Assembly: GCF_001455205.1 (NCBI RefSeq)
Contig: NZ_CP013341.1
Location: 248,001-312,000 of the forward strand
Origin: Nitrosomonas ureae
GTDB lineage: Bacteria > Pseudomonadota > Gammaproteobacteria > Burkholderiales > Nitrosomonadaceae
Reading direction: 5' to 3'
DNA length: 64,000 nt
Part shown: one piece after another, positions 47,302 through 58,157 of the stretch
How the letters are laid out: each line of letters starts with the position of its first letter
Position numbering within the stretch: position 1 is the first letter of the stretch
Made by a program: the position numbers and the translations under genes
The notes under the pieces: model-generated
Database searches by the model: none
Seen by the model: only the letters and a program-made list of their open reading frames with translations
What the model was told of the DNA's origin: nothing

Positions 47302-48162
47302 ATGCTCGTATCGGTTGGTTATCTCATTATTATCATTTCAGTATTTGGCGGTTTTGCTCTGGCAGGCGGTCACTTGGCTTCTTTATGGCAACCTGTGGAA
47401 GTTCTCATGATCGGTGGTGGTGCTATTGGTGCGTTTGTGGTTGGCAACTCAAACAAAGCGCTCAAAGCCACGATGAAGGCTTTACCTACCGTTTTCAAGG
47501 GTTCTAAATATACCAAAGCGCTTTATATGGATCTGATGACATTACTTTATGAGGTGCTTGGAAAGATTCGCAAAGAAGGACTGATGTCCATTGAAGGGGA
47601 TGTGGATGATCCATCGAATAGTCCTATTTTCACCAAATATCCGGATATCTTGGCCGATCATCATATCACCGAATTTATTACCGATTATTTACGGTTAATG
47701 GTCGGCGGCAATCTTAACTCTCTGGAAATCGAGAGTCTCATGGACAGCGAATTGGAAACGCATCACCAAGAAGGGGAAGTACCTGTTCATTGTGTCGCAA
47801 AACTGGGTGATGGGCTGCCAGCTTTTGGTATCGTGGCAGCAGTTATGGGCGTAGTACATACAATGGAATCCGTTCACCTCCCACCTGCGGAATTAGGCAT
47901 TCTGATCGCTGCAGCTTTAGTGGGTACATTCCTGGGAATTTTGCTGGCTTATGGATTTGTCAGTCCACTGGCCGGTAAGCTCGAACATAATCTACATGAA
48001 TCCAGCAAAATGTTTGAGTGCATCAAGATTACATTATTAGCCAATTTAAACGGCTACTCACCTGTGCTTGCGGTTGAATTCGGTAGAAAAGTGTTGTTTA
48101 CCACCGAAAGACCTTCTTTCTTAGAACTGGAAGAACATGTTAAACAAAGTAAATCCCGGTAA
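47302..48162 (+). CDS. motA: Flagellar motor stator protein MotA
   Basis: 286 residues, full length. Four membrane helices, the first at the N-terminus (VGYLIIIISVFGGFALAGG), a long cytoplasmic loop with charged residues that contact FliG, and the last pair around GDGLPAFGIVAAVMGVVHTM and LGILIAAALVGTFLGILLAYG. With MotB it forms the proton channel that drives the flagellum. RBS AGGGAG. motB follows 39 bases later. No other flagellar gene is in the window. Confidence 0.96.
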   Translation: MLVSVGYLIIIISVFGGFALAGGHLASLWQPVEVLMIGGGAIGAFVVGNSNKALKATMKALPTVFKGSKYTKALYMDLMTLLYEVLGKIRKEGLMSIEGDVDDPSNSPIFTKYPDILADHHITEFITDYLRLMVGGNLNSLEIESLMDSELETHHQEGEVPVHCVAKLGDGLPAFGIVAAVMGVVHTMESVHLPPAELGILIAAALVGTFLGILLAYGFVSPLAGKLEHNLHESSKMFECIKITLLANLNGYSPVLAVEFGRKVLFTTERPSFLELEEHVKQSKSR

Positions 48163-48201
48163 TTCATAGCAATGTCCACAATTTAATTTGCGAGAATATT
48201 T

Positions 48202-49140
48202 ATGGCTGATGATCTTTCACAGCGCCCAATAGTCATTAAACGAATTAAAAAGGTGGCCGGTGGCCATCATGGCGGTGCCTGGAAAATCGCCTATGCGGAT
48301 TTCGTAACCGCCATGATGGCTTTCTTTCTACTGATGTGGTTATTGGGATCATCAACCCAAAGTCAATTGGAGGGTATCTCGGAATATTTTAAAACACCGC
48401 TAAAAATTGCTTTCATGGGTGGCTCGAGCATTGGAGAAACTAATAGCTTAATCAAGGGCGGCGGCACAGATCTGACCCGTCAGCACGGTCAAGTTAAGAA
48501 TGGAGAAATTATTACTAACGACAAAGCCAATAAGCAAGCAATAAAAGTTATTAAAGAACGGATTGAGTTGGAAAAGCTCGAAGGGTTAAAAAAGAAAATC
48601 GAGGAAGCCATTCAGGCTAATCCCCAATTGCAAAGATTTGCAAATCAATTGCTATTGGATATCACCACGGATGGGTTAAGAATCCAAATCGTTGATGAGC
48701 AAAACCGGCCTATGTTCGCCCTTGGAAGAGCCGAATTACAACCCTATACCAGAACCATTCTGCGTGAAATTGGCAAAATGCTGAACGAAGTAACTAACAA
48801 AATCAGCCTCTCCGGCCATACGGATGCAAAACCTTTTCCGTCCGGTGATAAAGGTTACAGTAACTGGGAACTTTCCGCCGATCGGGCCAATGCTTCCCGC
48901 CGGGAACTGATTGTAGGTGGCATGGATGCTAACAAAATGCTGCAAGTTGTTGGATTGTCTTCGGCCGTATTATTTGATAAGGATAATCCCCTTAATCCCA
49001 TTAATCGCCGGATCAGCATCGTGGTAATGAATGAGAAGGCGGAGAAAGCGATTACTATGGATAATCCCACGGTTGATATCGATATGCAGGAAGAGCCCGC
49101 GAAAGATTTATTGCAAAATCCAGGAGCGAACGCTTTATAA
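48202..49140 (+). CDS. motB: Flagellar motor stator protein MotB
   Basis: 312 residues. One membrane helix (about 30-50) with the proton-carrying D33 in AYADFVTAMMAFFLLMWLL, then a periplasmic linker and an OmpA-like peptidoglycan-binding domain (LSGHTDAKPF, NWELSADRANASRREL). It anchors the stator to the wall. It forms an operon with motA. The methyltransferase gene starts 17 bases after its stop and may be read from the same message. Confidence 0.96.
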   Translation: MADDLSQRPIVIKRIKKVAGGHHGGAWKIAYADFVTAMMAFFLLMWLLGSSTQSQLEGISEYFKTPLKIAFMGGSSIGETNSLIKGGGTDLTRQHGQVKNGEIITNDKANKQAIKVIKERIELEKLEGLKKKIEEAIQANPQLQRFANQLLLDITTDGLRIQIVDEQNRPMFALGRAELQPYTRTILREIGKMLNEVTNKISLSGHTDAKPFPSGDKGYSNWELSADRANASRRELIVGGMDANKMLQVVGLSSAVLFDKDNPLNPINRRISIVVMNEKAEKAITMDNPTVDIDMQEEPAKDLLQNPGANAL

Positions 49141-49157
49141 ACTTATAATTGTTTACT

Positions 49158-49910
49158 ATGATGAAATTTCGGCATCCGGTTATTATCGCCCTGCTCACTC
49201 AGATAGCCACCTTGATAGGGGTTGGTTTCTTTATCGGAATCCAATCGGTAATCGTTTTAAATATCTTTGCATGGGCTATCGTGCAGGGATTGCTGGCGGG
49301 GCTTGTGAGTTATTGCCTCAGAATGCCGTTGTGGTGGATTCCGATCCATTTTATTTTTATGCCCTTAGCGATTGCGGTATTAGCACTGAATATTTCACCC
49401 ACGTGGTTCTTGATACTTTTTCTTTGTTTATTACTCACCTACGGCAAAACTTATAAAACCCAGGTACCCTTGTATCTTTCAAGCAAAAGCGTGAGTCGGG
49501 CACTGGCAGCATTATTACCTCAACGCGATCAATTTTCCTTTATTGACCTTGGAAGTGGATGTGGGGGGTTAGTCAGCAATCTGGCAAATACTCACAAAAA
49601 TGGTTCTTTTTATGGCATCGAACATGCCCCTTTACCTTTTCTGATCAGTCAATTAAGAAACATGTTTTCTGCTTCAGCCAGTAAAATCGTATGGGGTGAT
49701 TTCTGGAAACATGATTTCTCAAACTATGATGTTGTATATGCCTATTTATCCCCGGTTCCGATGGCTTCGCTGTGGCGAAAGGTCACTCAGGAAATGCGCC
49801 CCGGAAGTTTTCTAATCAGTAATACTTTTATTATTCCTGATATTCCACCTGACAAATGTATCAAGCTTAATGATTTCTCGAATTCCACGTTATATCTCTG
49901 GAAAATTTAA
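49158..49910 (+). CDS. Class I SAM-dependent methyltransferase with N-terminal membrane helices
   Basis: About 251 residues from the ATG at 49158; 49161 is also possible, and TTG at 49149 is the longest frame. The first 100 residues form about three or four hydrophobic helices. The rest is a Rossmann-like methyltransferase with motif I FIDLGSGCGG and a later VVYAYLSPVPM motif. This arrangement suggests modification of a lipid, quinone or membrane protein, but the substrate is unknown. It follows motB closely and is convergent with cysS. Confidence 0.75.
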   Translation: MMKFRHPVIIALLTQIATLIGVGFFIGIQSVIVLNIFAWAIVQGLLAGLVSYCLRMPLWWIPIHFIFMPLAIAVLALNISPTWFLILFLCLLLTYGKTYKTQVPLYLSSKSVSRALAALLPQRDQFSFIDLGSGCGGLVSNLANTHKNGSFYGIEHAPLPFLISQLRNMFSASASKIVWGDFWKHDFSNYDVVYAYLSPVPMASLWRKVTQEMRPGSFLISNTFIIPDIPPDKCIKLNDFSNSTLYLWKI

Positions 49911-49928
49911 CGCCCTGATTTTAATCGC

Positions 49929-51311
49929 CTACGCCCGACGCCATGTTGTTCCCTGCGAACTATCTTCAAGAATGATGCCCTGTTCCTGCAGTTGTTTCCG
50001 GATTGCATCCGCATCGGAGTAACGTCCCTCTTTACGAGCGTTTATACGCTCCTGAATCAATTGCTCGATTTCATCGTGCGCTGAGGGATTTAATTCACTG
50101 CTAGCCGTCTTATTTTGCAGATATTCTTGCGGGTTCTGCTGCAAAATCCCTAGCAAGCCACCGAACGCCTTGAGTAATCCAGCGTGTTCTCTTGACCCAG
50201 TTTTGTTGATATCGCTGGCAAGATCAAACAATATAGCAATTGCATCCGGCGTATTAAAATCATCATCCATTGCCTGTTTAAATTTTTGTGCATAGGGATA
50301 ATCCCAATCGACCATCGCAACACTAATGGGCTCAACCTCTTTTAATGCAATATAAAGACGATCAAGTGCCAGTTTTGTGTCTTTCAAATGCTGATCTGAA
50401 TAATTGAGTGGACTGCGATAGTGCGCACGCAAAATAAAAAAGCGCACCACCTCAGGTTGGTATAACTTCAATATCTCACGGACAGTAAAGAAATTGCCCA
50501 AAGACTTTGACATCTTTTCGTTGTCAACGCGAACAAACCCATTGTGCATCCAGTAGTTGACAAATGGATGATCATGCGCTCCCTCACTTTGCGCAATTTC
50601 ATTTTCATGATGCGGAAACTGTAGATCCTGACCTCCACCATGAATATCAAAATGCTCCCCAAGAAATTGCTCGCACATGGCTGAACATTCAATGTGCCAA
50701 CCTGGCCGTCCTGGCCCCCAAGGGGATTCCCAGAATGGTTCGCCGGATTTTGCTGATTTCCACAATACAAAATCCAATGGGTCTTTTTTGCTCGAATCAA
50801 TATCTACGCGCTCACCCGCCCGTAGATCATTCAAAGATTTACCGGAAAGCTTGCCATAACCAGGAAAGTTGTGAACAGAGTAATAAACATCCCCATTATG
50901 AGCTTGATAGGCGAGGTTCTTTTCAACCAGCGTACCAATCATTCGAATCATGCTTTCAACATGATGTGTCGCGCACGGCTCATGAGTGGGTGATAAAACG
51001 CCTAATGCCGCAGAATCCTCATTCATGGCTTGAATAAAACGCTGCGTTAGTGCTCCAATTGATTCATTATTTTCTTGTGCACGTTTAATGATTTTATCGT
51101 CAATATCAGTAATATTTCGCACATAATTGACAGCAAAATCATTCGCTTCAAACCAGCGAACAACCGTATCGAATACAACCAGAACTCTCGCATGACCCAA
51201 ATGACAATAATCATAAACGGTCATTCCGCACACATATAGCTTAACTTTTCCAGGCGTAATCGGAACAAAATCTTGTTTTTCACGGGCGATTGAGTTATAT
51301 ATTTTAAGCAT
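49929..51311 (-). CDS. cysS: Cysteinyl-tRNA synthetase
   Basis: 460 residues, full length. HIGH motif as HLGH in [15 protein letters not shown] with the zinc cysteine, the [20 protein letters not shown] zinc and recognition region, and the KMSKS motif intact ([11 protein letters not shown]). It charges tRNA-Cys. The gene is divergent from the cyclophilin ppiA and shares a short promoter region of about 140 bases with it. Confidence 0.97.
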   Translation of the reverse strand: MLKIYNSIAREKQDFVPITPGKVKLYVCGMTVYDYCHLGHARVLVVFDTVVRWFEANDFAVNYVRNITDIDDKIIKRAQENNESIGALTQRFIQAMNEDSAALGVLSPTHEPCATHHVESMIRMIGTLVEKNLAYQAHNGDVYYSVHNFPGYGKLSGKSLNDLRAGERVDIDSSKKDPLDFVLWKSAKSGEPFWESPWGPGRPGWHIECSAMCEQFLGEHFDIHGGGQDLQFPHHENEIAQSEGAHDHPFVNYWMHNGFVRVDNEKMSKSLGNFFTVREILKLYQPEVVRFFILRAHYRSPLNYSDQHLKDTKLALDRLYIALKEVEPISVAMVDWDYPYAQKFKQAMDDDFNTPDAIAILFDLASDINKTGSREHAGLLKAFGGLLGILQQNPQEYLQNKTASSELNPSAHDEIEQLIQERINARKEGRYSDADAIRKQLQEQGIILEDSSQGTTWRRA

Positions 51312-51451
51312 AAAGCCAATGGATAAATTTTGGAATTACTTGTCTTTTTGATAGAATCCAGAACCTTCCCGGATGCAACCGGAATGGCCGATGAGTATAA
51401 CATAATGTGGATTTGAATCTCCGCGCAACTAACAATGAGGACACACTAACC

Positions 51452-52033
51452 ATGTATTTTCGCCAAATTTTATTTTTTCTGTTTTTATTCTCGTTTCCTC
51501 TGTATGCTAATGCAGAAAATATAAAAGTTGAAATGAAAACGAATGTTGGAAATATTGTCCTTGAGCTTTATCCTGACAAAGCACCCAGAACCGTTGAGAA
51601 TTTTCTACAGTATGTAGACGATGGTTTTTTCACAAATACGATATTCCACCGGGTAATCGCGGGCTTTATGATTCAAGGCGGCGGATTCGATACCGCATTC
51701 AACCAGAAACCGACACGGGCACCCATTCCAAATGAGGCTGCTAACGATCTGAAGAATGGGCCCGGCACAATCGCAATGGCACGAACATCAGATCCGCATT
51801 CTGCATCAGCCCAGTTTTTTATTAATGTCGCCGATAACAAATTTCTTAATTTTAAGGCACCTAATCAAAGTGGCTACGGCTATGCAGTATTTGGAAAAGT
51901 CATTTCCGGCATGGATATCGTCAACAAAATTGCATCAATGCCGACCGGATCAAAAGGTCCTTTCTCAAGCGATGTACCGAAAAACAATGTTATTATCGAA
52001 GAAGTCATTAAACTACCCGTTAATATTCAATAA
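51452..52033 (+). CDS. ppiA: Periplasmic cyclophilin-type peptidyl-prolyl isomerase
   Basis: 193 residues from the ATG at 51452, which gives a clean signal peptide ([19 protein letters not shown], cleaved before ENIKV); the longer frame from 51407 would hide it. Cyclophilin core: [37 protein letters not shown]. The active-site Arg, Phe, Met and Gln are in place. It helps fold exported proteins. A cytosolic homologue follows 30 bases later. Confidence 0.93.
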   Translation: MYFRQILFFLFLFSFPLYANAENIKVEMKTNVGNIVLELYPDKAPRTVENFLQYVDDGFFTNTIFHRVIAGFMIQGGGFDTAFNQKPTRAPIPNEAANDLKNGPGTIAMARTSDPHSASAQFFINVADNKFLNFKAPNQSGYGYAVFGKVISGMDIVNKIASMPTGSKGPFSSDVPKNNVIIEEVIKLPVNIQ

Positions 52034-52063
52034 TAAGAACGACAAATAAGCAAAGGATCAACA

Positions 52064-52555
52064 ATGGTTAGATTGAAAACCAATTTAGGTGAAATAAAAA
52101 TTGAATTGGATAACGAGAAAGCGCCTGAAACCGTACAAAATTTTTTGGAATATGTAACCAACGGATTCTATGACAACACACTGTTTCATCGTGTTATCGA
52201 TGATTTCATGATTCAGGGGGGTGGATTTGAGCCTGGAATGAAACAGAAAACACCCCGAGCACCCATTCAGAATGAAGCCGCTAACGGCCTAAAAAATGAT
52301 ACTTACACCATAGCGATGGCACGTACCGCCGATGTGCATTCAGCGACAGCGCAATTTTTTATCAATGTAGCCAATAACGGATTTCTAAATTATAAAGACC
52401 CATCCTCGCATGGCTTTGGATATTGTGTATTTGGTAAAGTGATTGAGGGCCAGGATGTGGTAGATAAGATAAAGAAAGTTAAAACCGGAAATTCTGCCGG
52501 ACATCAGAATGTTCCTATTGATGATGTCATTATCCAGAAGGCTGAAATAATTTAG
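52064..52555 (+). CDS. ppiB: Cytosolic cyclophilin-type peptidyl-prolyl isomerase
   Basis: 163 residues with no signal peptide, starting [16 protein letters not shown]. The active-site region [18 protein letters not shown] and the [18 protein letters not shown] segment are close to those of the preceding gene, so the two are a tandem duplication specialised for two compartments. RBS AAAGGATC. The gene is convergent with metZ. Confidence 0.95.
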   Translation: MVRLKTNLGEIKIELDNEKAPETVQNFLEYVTNGFYDNTLFHRVIDDFMIQGGGFEPGMKQKTPRAPIQNEAANGLKNDTYTIAMARTADVHSATAQFFINVANNGFLNYKDPSSHGFGYCVFGKVIEGQDVVDKIKKVKTGNSAGHQNVPIDDVIIQKAEII

Positions 52556-52612
52556 TTACGTATAGAATTGTGTTCAATAATTTTGAACTCATTGTCATGC
52601 TTAACACACTAG

Positions 52613-53791
52613 CTATAGCGCCAAGCCTCGCGCTAAATCAGTTTGAAGATCTTGCACCGATTCTAATCCTACTGCAATCCGCAACAATCCATCAGATATC
52701 CCCGCAGCGTCCCGTGCTTCCTGACTGATTCGCGCATGGGTCGTCGTAGCAGGGTGAGTCAACGTACTCTTCGTATCGCCCAAATTGGCAGTAATTGATA
52801 TTAAGCGGGTCGAATCAATAACGCGCCAAGCTGCTTCTTTACCCCCTTTAACTTCAAAGGAAACAATACCTCCACCTGATTTTTGTTGTTGTTTTGCCAA
52901 TTCATATTGCGGGTGAGACATTAAGCCGGGATAAAAAATGCGTAACACATTTGGATGGGATTCAAGCCATTGGGCCAGTTGCAGCGCATTTCTAGAATGC
53001 GTTTCTACACGAATCTTAAGTGTTTCCAGCCCTTTAAGTATAACCCAGGCATTAAATGCACTAAGAGTTGGCCCGGCTGTTCGTAAAAATCCATAAATAC
53101 CGCCCTCCATTAATACATCGCGCTTGCCTAGTACCGCGCCTCCTAATACCCTTCCCTGCCCATCTAAATATTTGGTAGCAGAGTGAATGACAATATCTGC
53201 ACCCAGCTCGAGCGGTTTTTGCAAGACAGGAGTGCAGAAGCAGTTATCGACCACTAACCAGAGATTCGATTTCTTCGCAATCTCAGCTAATGCAGAAATA
53301 TCAGATACTTCCGTCAATGGATTAGAGGGGGTTTCCAGAAAGAATAACTTGGTATTAGTTTGTATGGCAGCTTGCCATGAATGCACGTCAGTCGCCGCCA
53401 CAAAAGTCGTTTCAATATTAAATTTCTTAAGTATGTTATTGAATAAATTTACTGTTGCACCAAATAAACTCCTGGACGCTATGATGTGATCACCGGCGGA
53501 TAACAATCCCATGACACATGCAAGTATTGCGGACATGCCGGAAGATGTCGCAATACACGTCTCAGCGCCTTCCAACACAGCAAGCCTTTCTTCAAATGCT
53601 GTCACAGTAGGATTCGTAAACCGGGAATAGATATTGCCAGGCTCATCCCCGGAGAAACGGGCAGCGGCTTGTGCGGCACTATCAAATACAAAGCTCGAGG
53701 TTAAATACATGGCCTCTGAATGCTCGTTAAACTGACTACGATGGATGCCAGTATGTAGTGCAAGCGTTTCTGGCTGTAAGTGATCAGACAT
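52613..53791 (-). CDS. metZ: O-succinylhomoserine sulfhydrylase
   Basis: 392 residues of the Cys/Met PLP-enzyme family. PLP lysine in SATKYLDGQGR, the YSRFTNPTVTAFEERLAVLEG N-terminal signature, and LGDTKSTLTHPATTTHARIS near the end. It makes homocysteine directly from O-succinylhomoserine and sulfide. MetZ rather than MetB/MetC is favoured by the position after purF, an arrangement common in beta/gamma-proteobacteria, and by the sequence pattern; cystathionine synthase remains possible. Confidence 0.9.
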   Translation of the reverse strand: MSDHLQPETLALHTGIHRSQFNEHSEAMYLTSSFVFDSAAQAAARFSGDEPGNIYSRFTNPTVTAFEERLAVLEGAETCIATSSGMSAILACVMGLLSAGDHIIASRSLFGATVNLFNNILKKFNIETTFVAATDVHSWQAAIQTNTKLFFLETPSNPLTEVSDISALAEIAKKSNLWLVVDNCFCTPVLQKPLELGADIVIHSATKYLDGQGRVLGGAVLGKRDVLMEGGIYGFLRTAGPTLSAFNAWVILKGLETLKIRVETHSRNALQLAQWLESHPNVLRIFYPGLMSHPQYELAKQQQKSGGGIVSFEVKGGKEAAWRVIDSTRLISITANLGDTKSTLTHPATTTHARISQEARDAAGISDGLLRIAVGLESVQDLQTDLARGLAL

Positions 53792-53898
53792 ATAACGGGA
53801 ACCTCAAGCAATGATTAATTTTCAGAATTTATGGCGATTTGGCACTGATCGTTTTTGAATCGGCTTGTTGGATAACTTTATTTGTTTTTCCACAAGCA

Positions 53899-55419
53899 CT
53901 ATTCGGAGAAAACCAAACTCAGATCCAATTGAGTATTGTATCTGGTGTAATGTGATAATTGACTGGAATTTCTTTGAAACTCGAGAGAATTTAAATAACC
54001 CGGCGTCACATCGCCAGTAATATAGATTCCATCAAAACATGAGGTCTCAAACTTATTGACAGCGGGTGAAACAACTGAAACCGCATGATTGAGTGCATCC
54101 GGGTCTTGGAAAATCAGATAATCTGCGTCGATTTCAGCACAAATTTCATCCGTATCGCGATCAGTTGCGATTAGTTCTTGGCGCGTTGGCATATCGATAC
54201 CATACACATTGGGGTATCTCACCGGGGGAGCTGCTGAAGCAAAATAAATCTTGTTTGCACCAGCCTCGCGCGCCATCTGCACAATCTCACGACTTGTAGT
54301 GCCACGTACAATGGAATCGTCGACCAGCAAAACATTTTTTCCACGGAATTCTATACTCATTGCATTTAATTTTTGCCGCACTGATTTACGTCGCTGCTGC
54401 TGTCCCGGCATAATAAAAGTCCGGCCAACATATCGATTTTTAACAAAGCCTTCACGAAAATTTACTCCCAAACAATTAGCTAACTGTAAAGCACAAGGAC
54501 GGCCCGAGTCCGGTATGGGAATAACCACATCAATATTTAAATGAGACATTGATTTTTTAATTTTATCAGCCAGATACTCTCCCATATTTAACCGTGTTTC
54601 ATAAACAGAAATTCCATCAATGACAGAATCAGGCCTAGCTAAATATACATATTCAAAAATACAAGGGTTTAATGAAGAAGATTGAGCACATTGTTTATTA
54701 TAGAAGTTGCCGTTTTCATCAATAAAAATAGCTTCTCCAGGACCTACATCACGTATCAGCCTGAATCCCAGTGTATCCAAAGCAACACTTTCGGAAGCAA
54801 CCAGATATTCATCGCCCATTTCATTTTCCGCGGTTCCAAATACCAGGGGGCGTATTCCATAAGGGTCACGAAAAGCGAGCAATCCATATCCGGCAATCAT
54901 AGCTACAACCGCATATGCACCTTTACAGCGCCTATGTACGCCAGCTACTGCAGAAAAAATAGCTTCAGGGTCAAGTTGACAATTGCGCGTACTTTCCTGT
55001 AATTCATGTGCAAGAACATTTAAAAGCACTTCTGAATCGGAATTGGTATTCACATGTCTTAGATCAGTTCTGAACAACTCATGATTAAGCTGTTCGGCAT
55101 TTGTCAGATTCCCATTATGACTGAGTACAATACCAAACGGAGAATTCACATAAAAGGGCTGAGCCTCAGCCGGAGAGGCTGCAGACCCGACAGTGGGGTA
55201 ACGTACGTGACCGATACCCATATTCCCGGTCAGCGCTCTCATGTTTCTAGTGCGGAATACATCCCTTACCAGACCAAGCCCTTTATGCATGTGAAAGGTG
55301 TTGCCTTGCGCTGTTACTATACCGCTCGCGTCTTGTCCGCGATGCTGCAGCATTAACAAGCCATCATAAAGTAATTGATTGGCCGGTGATTTTGCAACAA
55401 TGCCGAGAATTCCACACAT
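53899..55419 (-). CDS. purF: Amidophosphoribosyltransferase
   Basis: 506 residues. After Met removal the catalytic Cys is first (MCGILGI). The glutamine amidotransferase half has HRGQDASG and GHVRYPTVG, and the transferase half has [10 protein letters not shown] and the PRPP-binding motif [14 protein letters not shown]. It makes phosphoribosylamine, the first step of purine synthesis. The order cvpA-purF-metZ is conserved in proteobacteria. Confidence 0.97.
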   Translation of the reverse strand: MCGILGIVAKSPANQLLYDGLLMLQHRGQDASGIVTAQGNTFHMHKGLGLVRDVFRTRNMRALTGNMGIGHVRYPTVGSAASPAEAQPFYVNSPFGIVLSHNGNLTNAEQLNHELFRTDLRHVNTNSDSEVLLNVLAHELQESTRNCQLDPEAIFSAVAGVHRRCKGAYAVVAMIAGYGLLAFRDPYGIRPLVFGTAENEMGDEYLVASESVALDTLGFRLIRDVGPGEAIFIDENGNFYNKQCAQSSSLNPCIFEYVYLARPDSVIDGISVYETRLNMGEYLADKIKKSMSHLNIDVVIPIPDSGRPCALQLANCLGVNFREGFVKNRYVGRTFIMPGQQQRRKSVRQKLNAMSIEFRGKNVLLVDDSIVRGTTSREIVQMAREAGANKIYFASAAPPVRYPNVYGIDMPTRQELIATDRDTDEICAEIDADYLIFQDPDALNHAVSVVSPAVNKFETSCFDGIYITGDVTPGYLNSLEFQRNSSQLSHYTRYNTQLDLSLVFSE

Positions 55420-55529
55420 AGAAATACTCCGTAAATTTTGCCTTAATCAGCTTAAGAATGGATATAAATTTGCTTATGAAGTAAGTATTTGCAGGTAAGC
55501 ATAGCAAATTTTATTGATCCAGGATCAAT

Positions 55530-56036
55530 TTAAGAACTTTCCCTTCGCTCATAATTGATATGTTTTGATAAGTCATTGGGCAACCAGGGTAATATTTGTA
55601 ATGCGATAGCCTCCAGCGGCTTACTTAAAACAGCCTGTTGCCAAAAAACCTGGCTAGGAATTGTCGTTAATCCCGCAATCAGAACCAATAGCATTACAAT
55701 AATTAAAGCCCGTAAAAAACCAAATATTGAACCTAAAATTCGATCAATAAACCCCAATCCTATACCCTTGATAAGCGCAGCCAGTAACATGGTTATCAAT
55801 GCCGTGACTAGTAATACTGCAAGAAAAGTCAAAACAAATGTGATGAAGAATCTTAATGTTTCTCCAGCTATTTCAACAGGCAAAAATTGCTCAAAAAAGG
55901 ATGTATAGGCACCAGCAACGATAAACGCAACCACCCACCCCGCAATAGCCAATGATTCTCGTACAAACCCACGAAAAATACTTAATATTACAGATACAAA
56001 AAAAATACTGAGAACAACATAGTCAAAAGCGGTCAT
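55530..56036 (-). CDS. cvpA: CvpA-family membrane protein
   Basis: 168 residues with four helices. The start MTAFDYVVLSIFFVSVILSIFRGFVRE is typical of CvpA/DedE. The family is needed for colicin V production and envelope functions in other bacteria; the mechanism is unknown. It lies just upstream of purF (110-base gap), the usual arrangement. Confidence 0.92.
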   Translation of the reverse strand: MTAFDYVVLSIFFVSVILSIFRGFVRESLAIAGWVVAFIVAGAYTSFFEQFLPVEIAGETLRFFITFVLTFLAVLLVTALITMLLAALIKGIGLGFIDRILGSIFGFLRALIIVMLLVLIAGLTTIPSQVFWQQAVLSKPLEAIALQILPWLPNDLSKHINYERRESS

Positions 56037-56114
56037 TGATCAAAATTAACGCAATTCGCTGAATAATATTATTAAAGAGATTTCATTTTAAGAAATACTG
56101 TTTGGATTAACACG

Positions 56115-56828
56115 CTACTTGGGAATTATTACTCCGTCCAATCCAATATTCTTTAATTTCTTTAATTCGTTATCAGCTGCCCCTCGTGCCATAAAAGGCC
56201 CAATGCGCACGCGCGTTATTTCCTTATTATCAACCTTAAGTGTTTCGGTATAAGCATTAAAACCACTGGACACTAAATTTGCATGTTGTTGTCTGGCTTT
56301 TGATTGATCTGAAAATGCGCCTAACTGGATAACAAATCCTTTTGTTGAATCTGATGAAATTTGGGAAGTCTTGGCTGTTTCAGTCGCACGAGTCGCTGCA
56401 GCAGGTGTATTTACAGCGCTACGCACTGAGTTTGCATCGTTTACGCTCAATATTTCAGTAGATCGTTTATCAAGTTTTGGCTTAATACCGGGAATGGGTA
56501 TACCTCCGGGTTCGTAAGAGTGTGCTTCAATGATTTCCTCGATATCTTGAGTATAAATTTCGGGTTCATTCTGGAATTCAGTGGTTGCGCTCATATCACT
56601 AAAAGATTCCTGAGTCCTTTGCTCCGCACTTGGAACTATAGTACTTCTATCAACTCCTGGTAAATTAATAGCAATTTCATGCGTTTCATCCCCCGGTTTA
56701 GGCTCATCGAATATGGCTGGCAAAACAATGATGGAAACAAGAACCAGAATTATTGCTCCGACCAAGCGCCTCCTGGCACGTTTCCGAAGCAGTAATTCTT
56801 CTTCAGTGATATTTTTAGTCATAAGCAA
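56115..56828 (-). CDS. SPOR-domain inner membrane protein (DedD-like)
   Basis: 237 residues. A cytoplasmic basic N-terminus (RKRARRRLVGA), one helix (about 22-42), a long Pro/Ser/Thr/Glu linker, and a C-terminal SPOR domain (KGFVIQLGAFSDQSKARQ ... VRIGPFMARGAADNELKKLK) that binds peptidoglycan lacking stem peptides at division sites. Between folC and cvpA this is the place of dedD in many relatives. Likely a division accessory protein. Confidence 0.88.
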   Translation of the reverse strand: MLMTKNITEEELLLRKRARRRLVGAIILVLVSIIVLPAIFDEPKPGDETHEIAINLPGVDRSTIVPSAEQRTQESFSDMSATTEFQNEPEIYTQDIEEIIEAHSYEPGGIPIPGIKPKLDKRSTEILSVNDANSVRSAVNTPAAATRATETAKTSQISSDSTKGFVIQLGAFSDQSKARQQHANLVSSGFNAYTETLKVDNKEITRVRIGPFMARGAADNELKKLKNIGLDGVIIPK

Positions 56829-56838
56829 ATCCAGATGA

Positions 56839-58137
56839 TTACTTGCTTTGATGAGTGTTTAGGTATCGCAACACATCACCTACCGTATAGAAAGATCCAA
56901 ACACGCAAATTCTATCATTTTTACCTGCTTGTTCACAGGCAAAAACAAAAGCGGAAATAGTATCGGAAAATTTTCGGACACTATCATCCGCAACTTCAGC
57001 TTCATAAAGTTCATTAATCAAATAATCAGCAGCAGCGGCTCGAGAAGAATTAACAGAAGATACGAACCAGTAATCGATATCATTTTTCAATGCCTGGATA
57101 ACGCCACGGATATCCTTATCTTGCAACATAGCTATAATTGCAAAAGTTTGTCCGATTGGTTTTGTTGCACGTAAGTTTTGTGACAGTACCATCGCAGCAC
57201 CTGGATTATGTGCGACATCCAGAATAATGAGTGGCTGTGTTGAAACCACTTGAAATCGTCCTGAAATAACCGCCTCGATTAAACCCTGACGTACATTACT
57301 CATGCTGACGGGCAGTGCCTCCTCCAACGTATCTAAAGCCGCCAAACAAGTACTGGCATTTTGTAATTGTTTCTCCCCCCTTAAAGCCGGAAATGGAAGA
57401 GAATAGCGTTTATTTTTCGGCCCCCAAAAATCCCAATGCACATCTTGTTTTAAAAAACCGAACTGTTCATTAATCCGATATAAGATTGCATCGTTCTTTT
57501 CAGCTTGCTGGATAACCGATTGCGGCAAATCAATTTCCGCACAAATTGCCGGTTTGTTTTTTCTAAAAATCGCGGCTTTTTCAAAACCTATTTTTTCTCG
57601 TGTATCCCCAAGGTAATCAACATGATCCAGATCGATACTGGTCAGAATTGAGCAATCAGCATCAAATATATTAACCGCATCAAGGCGCCCTCCTAACCCA
57701 ACCTCTAGAACCGCCGCATTGACGCCGGCATGGACAAAACAATACATCGCGGCCAATGTACCAACTTCAAAATAGGTTAATGAGATGCCTCGAACCTTGC
57801 AGACTGAATATATCTGCATAAAGGCATTGCAAAGCCTCTGATCATCAATGTTTTTTTTACCGATACGTATTCGTTCATTATAGTGCAATAAATGAGGAGA
57901 AGTGTAACAGCCAACTTCATACCCCGCACAATAGAGTATGGATTCAAGCATCGCACAGACAGATCCTTTACCATTTGTTCCGCCGACTATGATGATAGGA
58001 AACTGAGGATACAATGCAAGTTCTGATCGAATCAGATTAATTCGATCCAGTCCCAACTCAATCGTTTGAGGGTGAAATGCCTCGAAATAACTTAACCAAT
58101 CTGCAACTGAAACAGGAAGCTTATCCGGCACATTCAT
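56839..58137 (-). CDS. folC: Bifunctional folylpolyglutamate/dihydrofolate synthase
   Basis: 432 residues from the preferred ATG at 58137 (NVPDKLPVSVADWLSYFEAFHP); an ATG at 58197 is open but would overlap accD by 40 bases. The Mur-ligase-like ATP site VGGTNGKGSVCAML, LTSIDLDHVDYLGDT, and DVAHNPGA are present. It adds glutamates to folates. It sits between accD and the SPOR gene, the same order as in Pseudomonas. Confidence 0.94.
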   Translation of the reverse strand: MNVPDKLPVSVADWLSYFEAFHPQTIELGLDRINLIRSELALYPQFPIIIVGGTNGKGSVCAMLESILYCAGYEVGCYTSPHLLHYNERIRIGKKNIDDQRLCNAFMQIYSVCKVRGISLTYFEVGTLAAMYCFVHAGVNAAVLEVGLGGRLDAVNIFDADCSILTSIDLDHVDYLGDTREKIGFEKAAIFRKNKPAICAEIDLPQSVIQQAEKNDAILYRINEQFGFLKQDVHWDFWGPKNKRYSLPFPALRGEKQLQNASTCLAALDTLEEALPVSMSNVRQGLIEAVISGRFQVVSTQPLIILDVAHNPGAAMVLSQNLRATKPIGQTFAIIAMLQDKDIRGVIQALKNDIDYWFVSSVNSSRAAAADYLINELYEAEVADDSVRKFSDTISAFVFACEQAGKNDRICVFGSFYTVGDVLRYLNTHQSK

Positions 58138-58157
58138 TGCCCTTGATTGCTCCAGAT

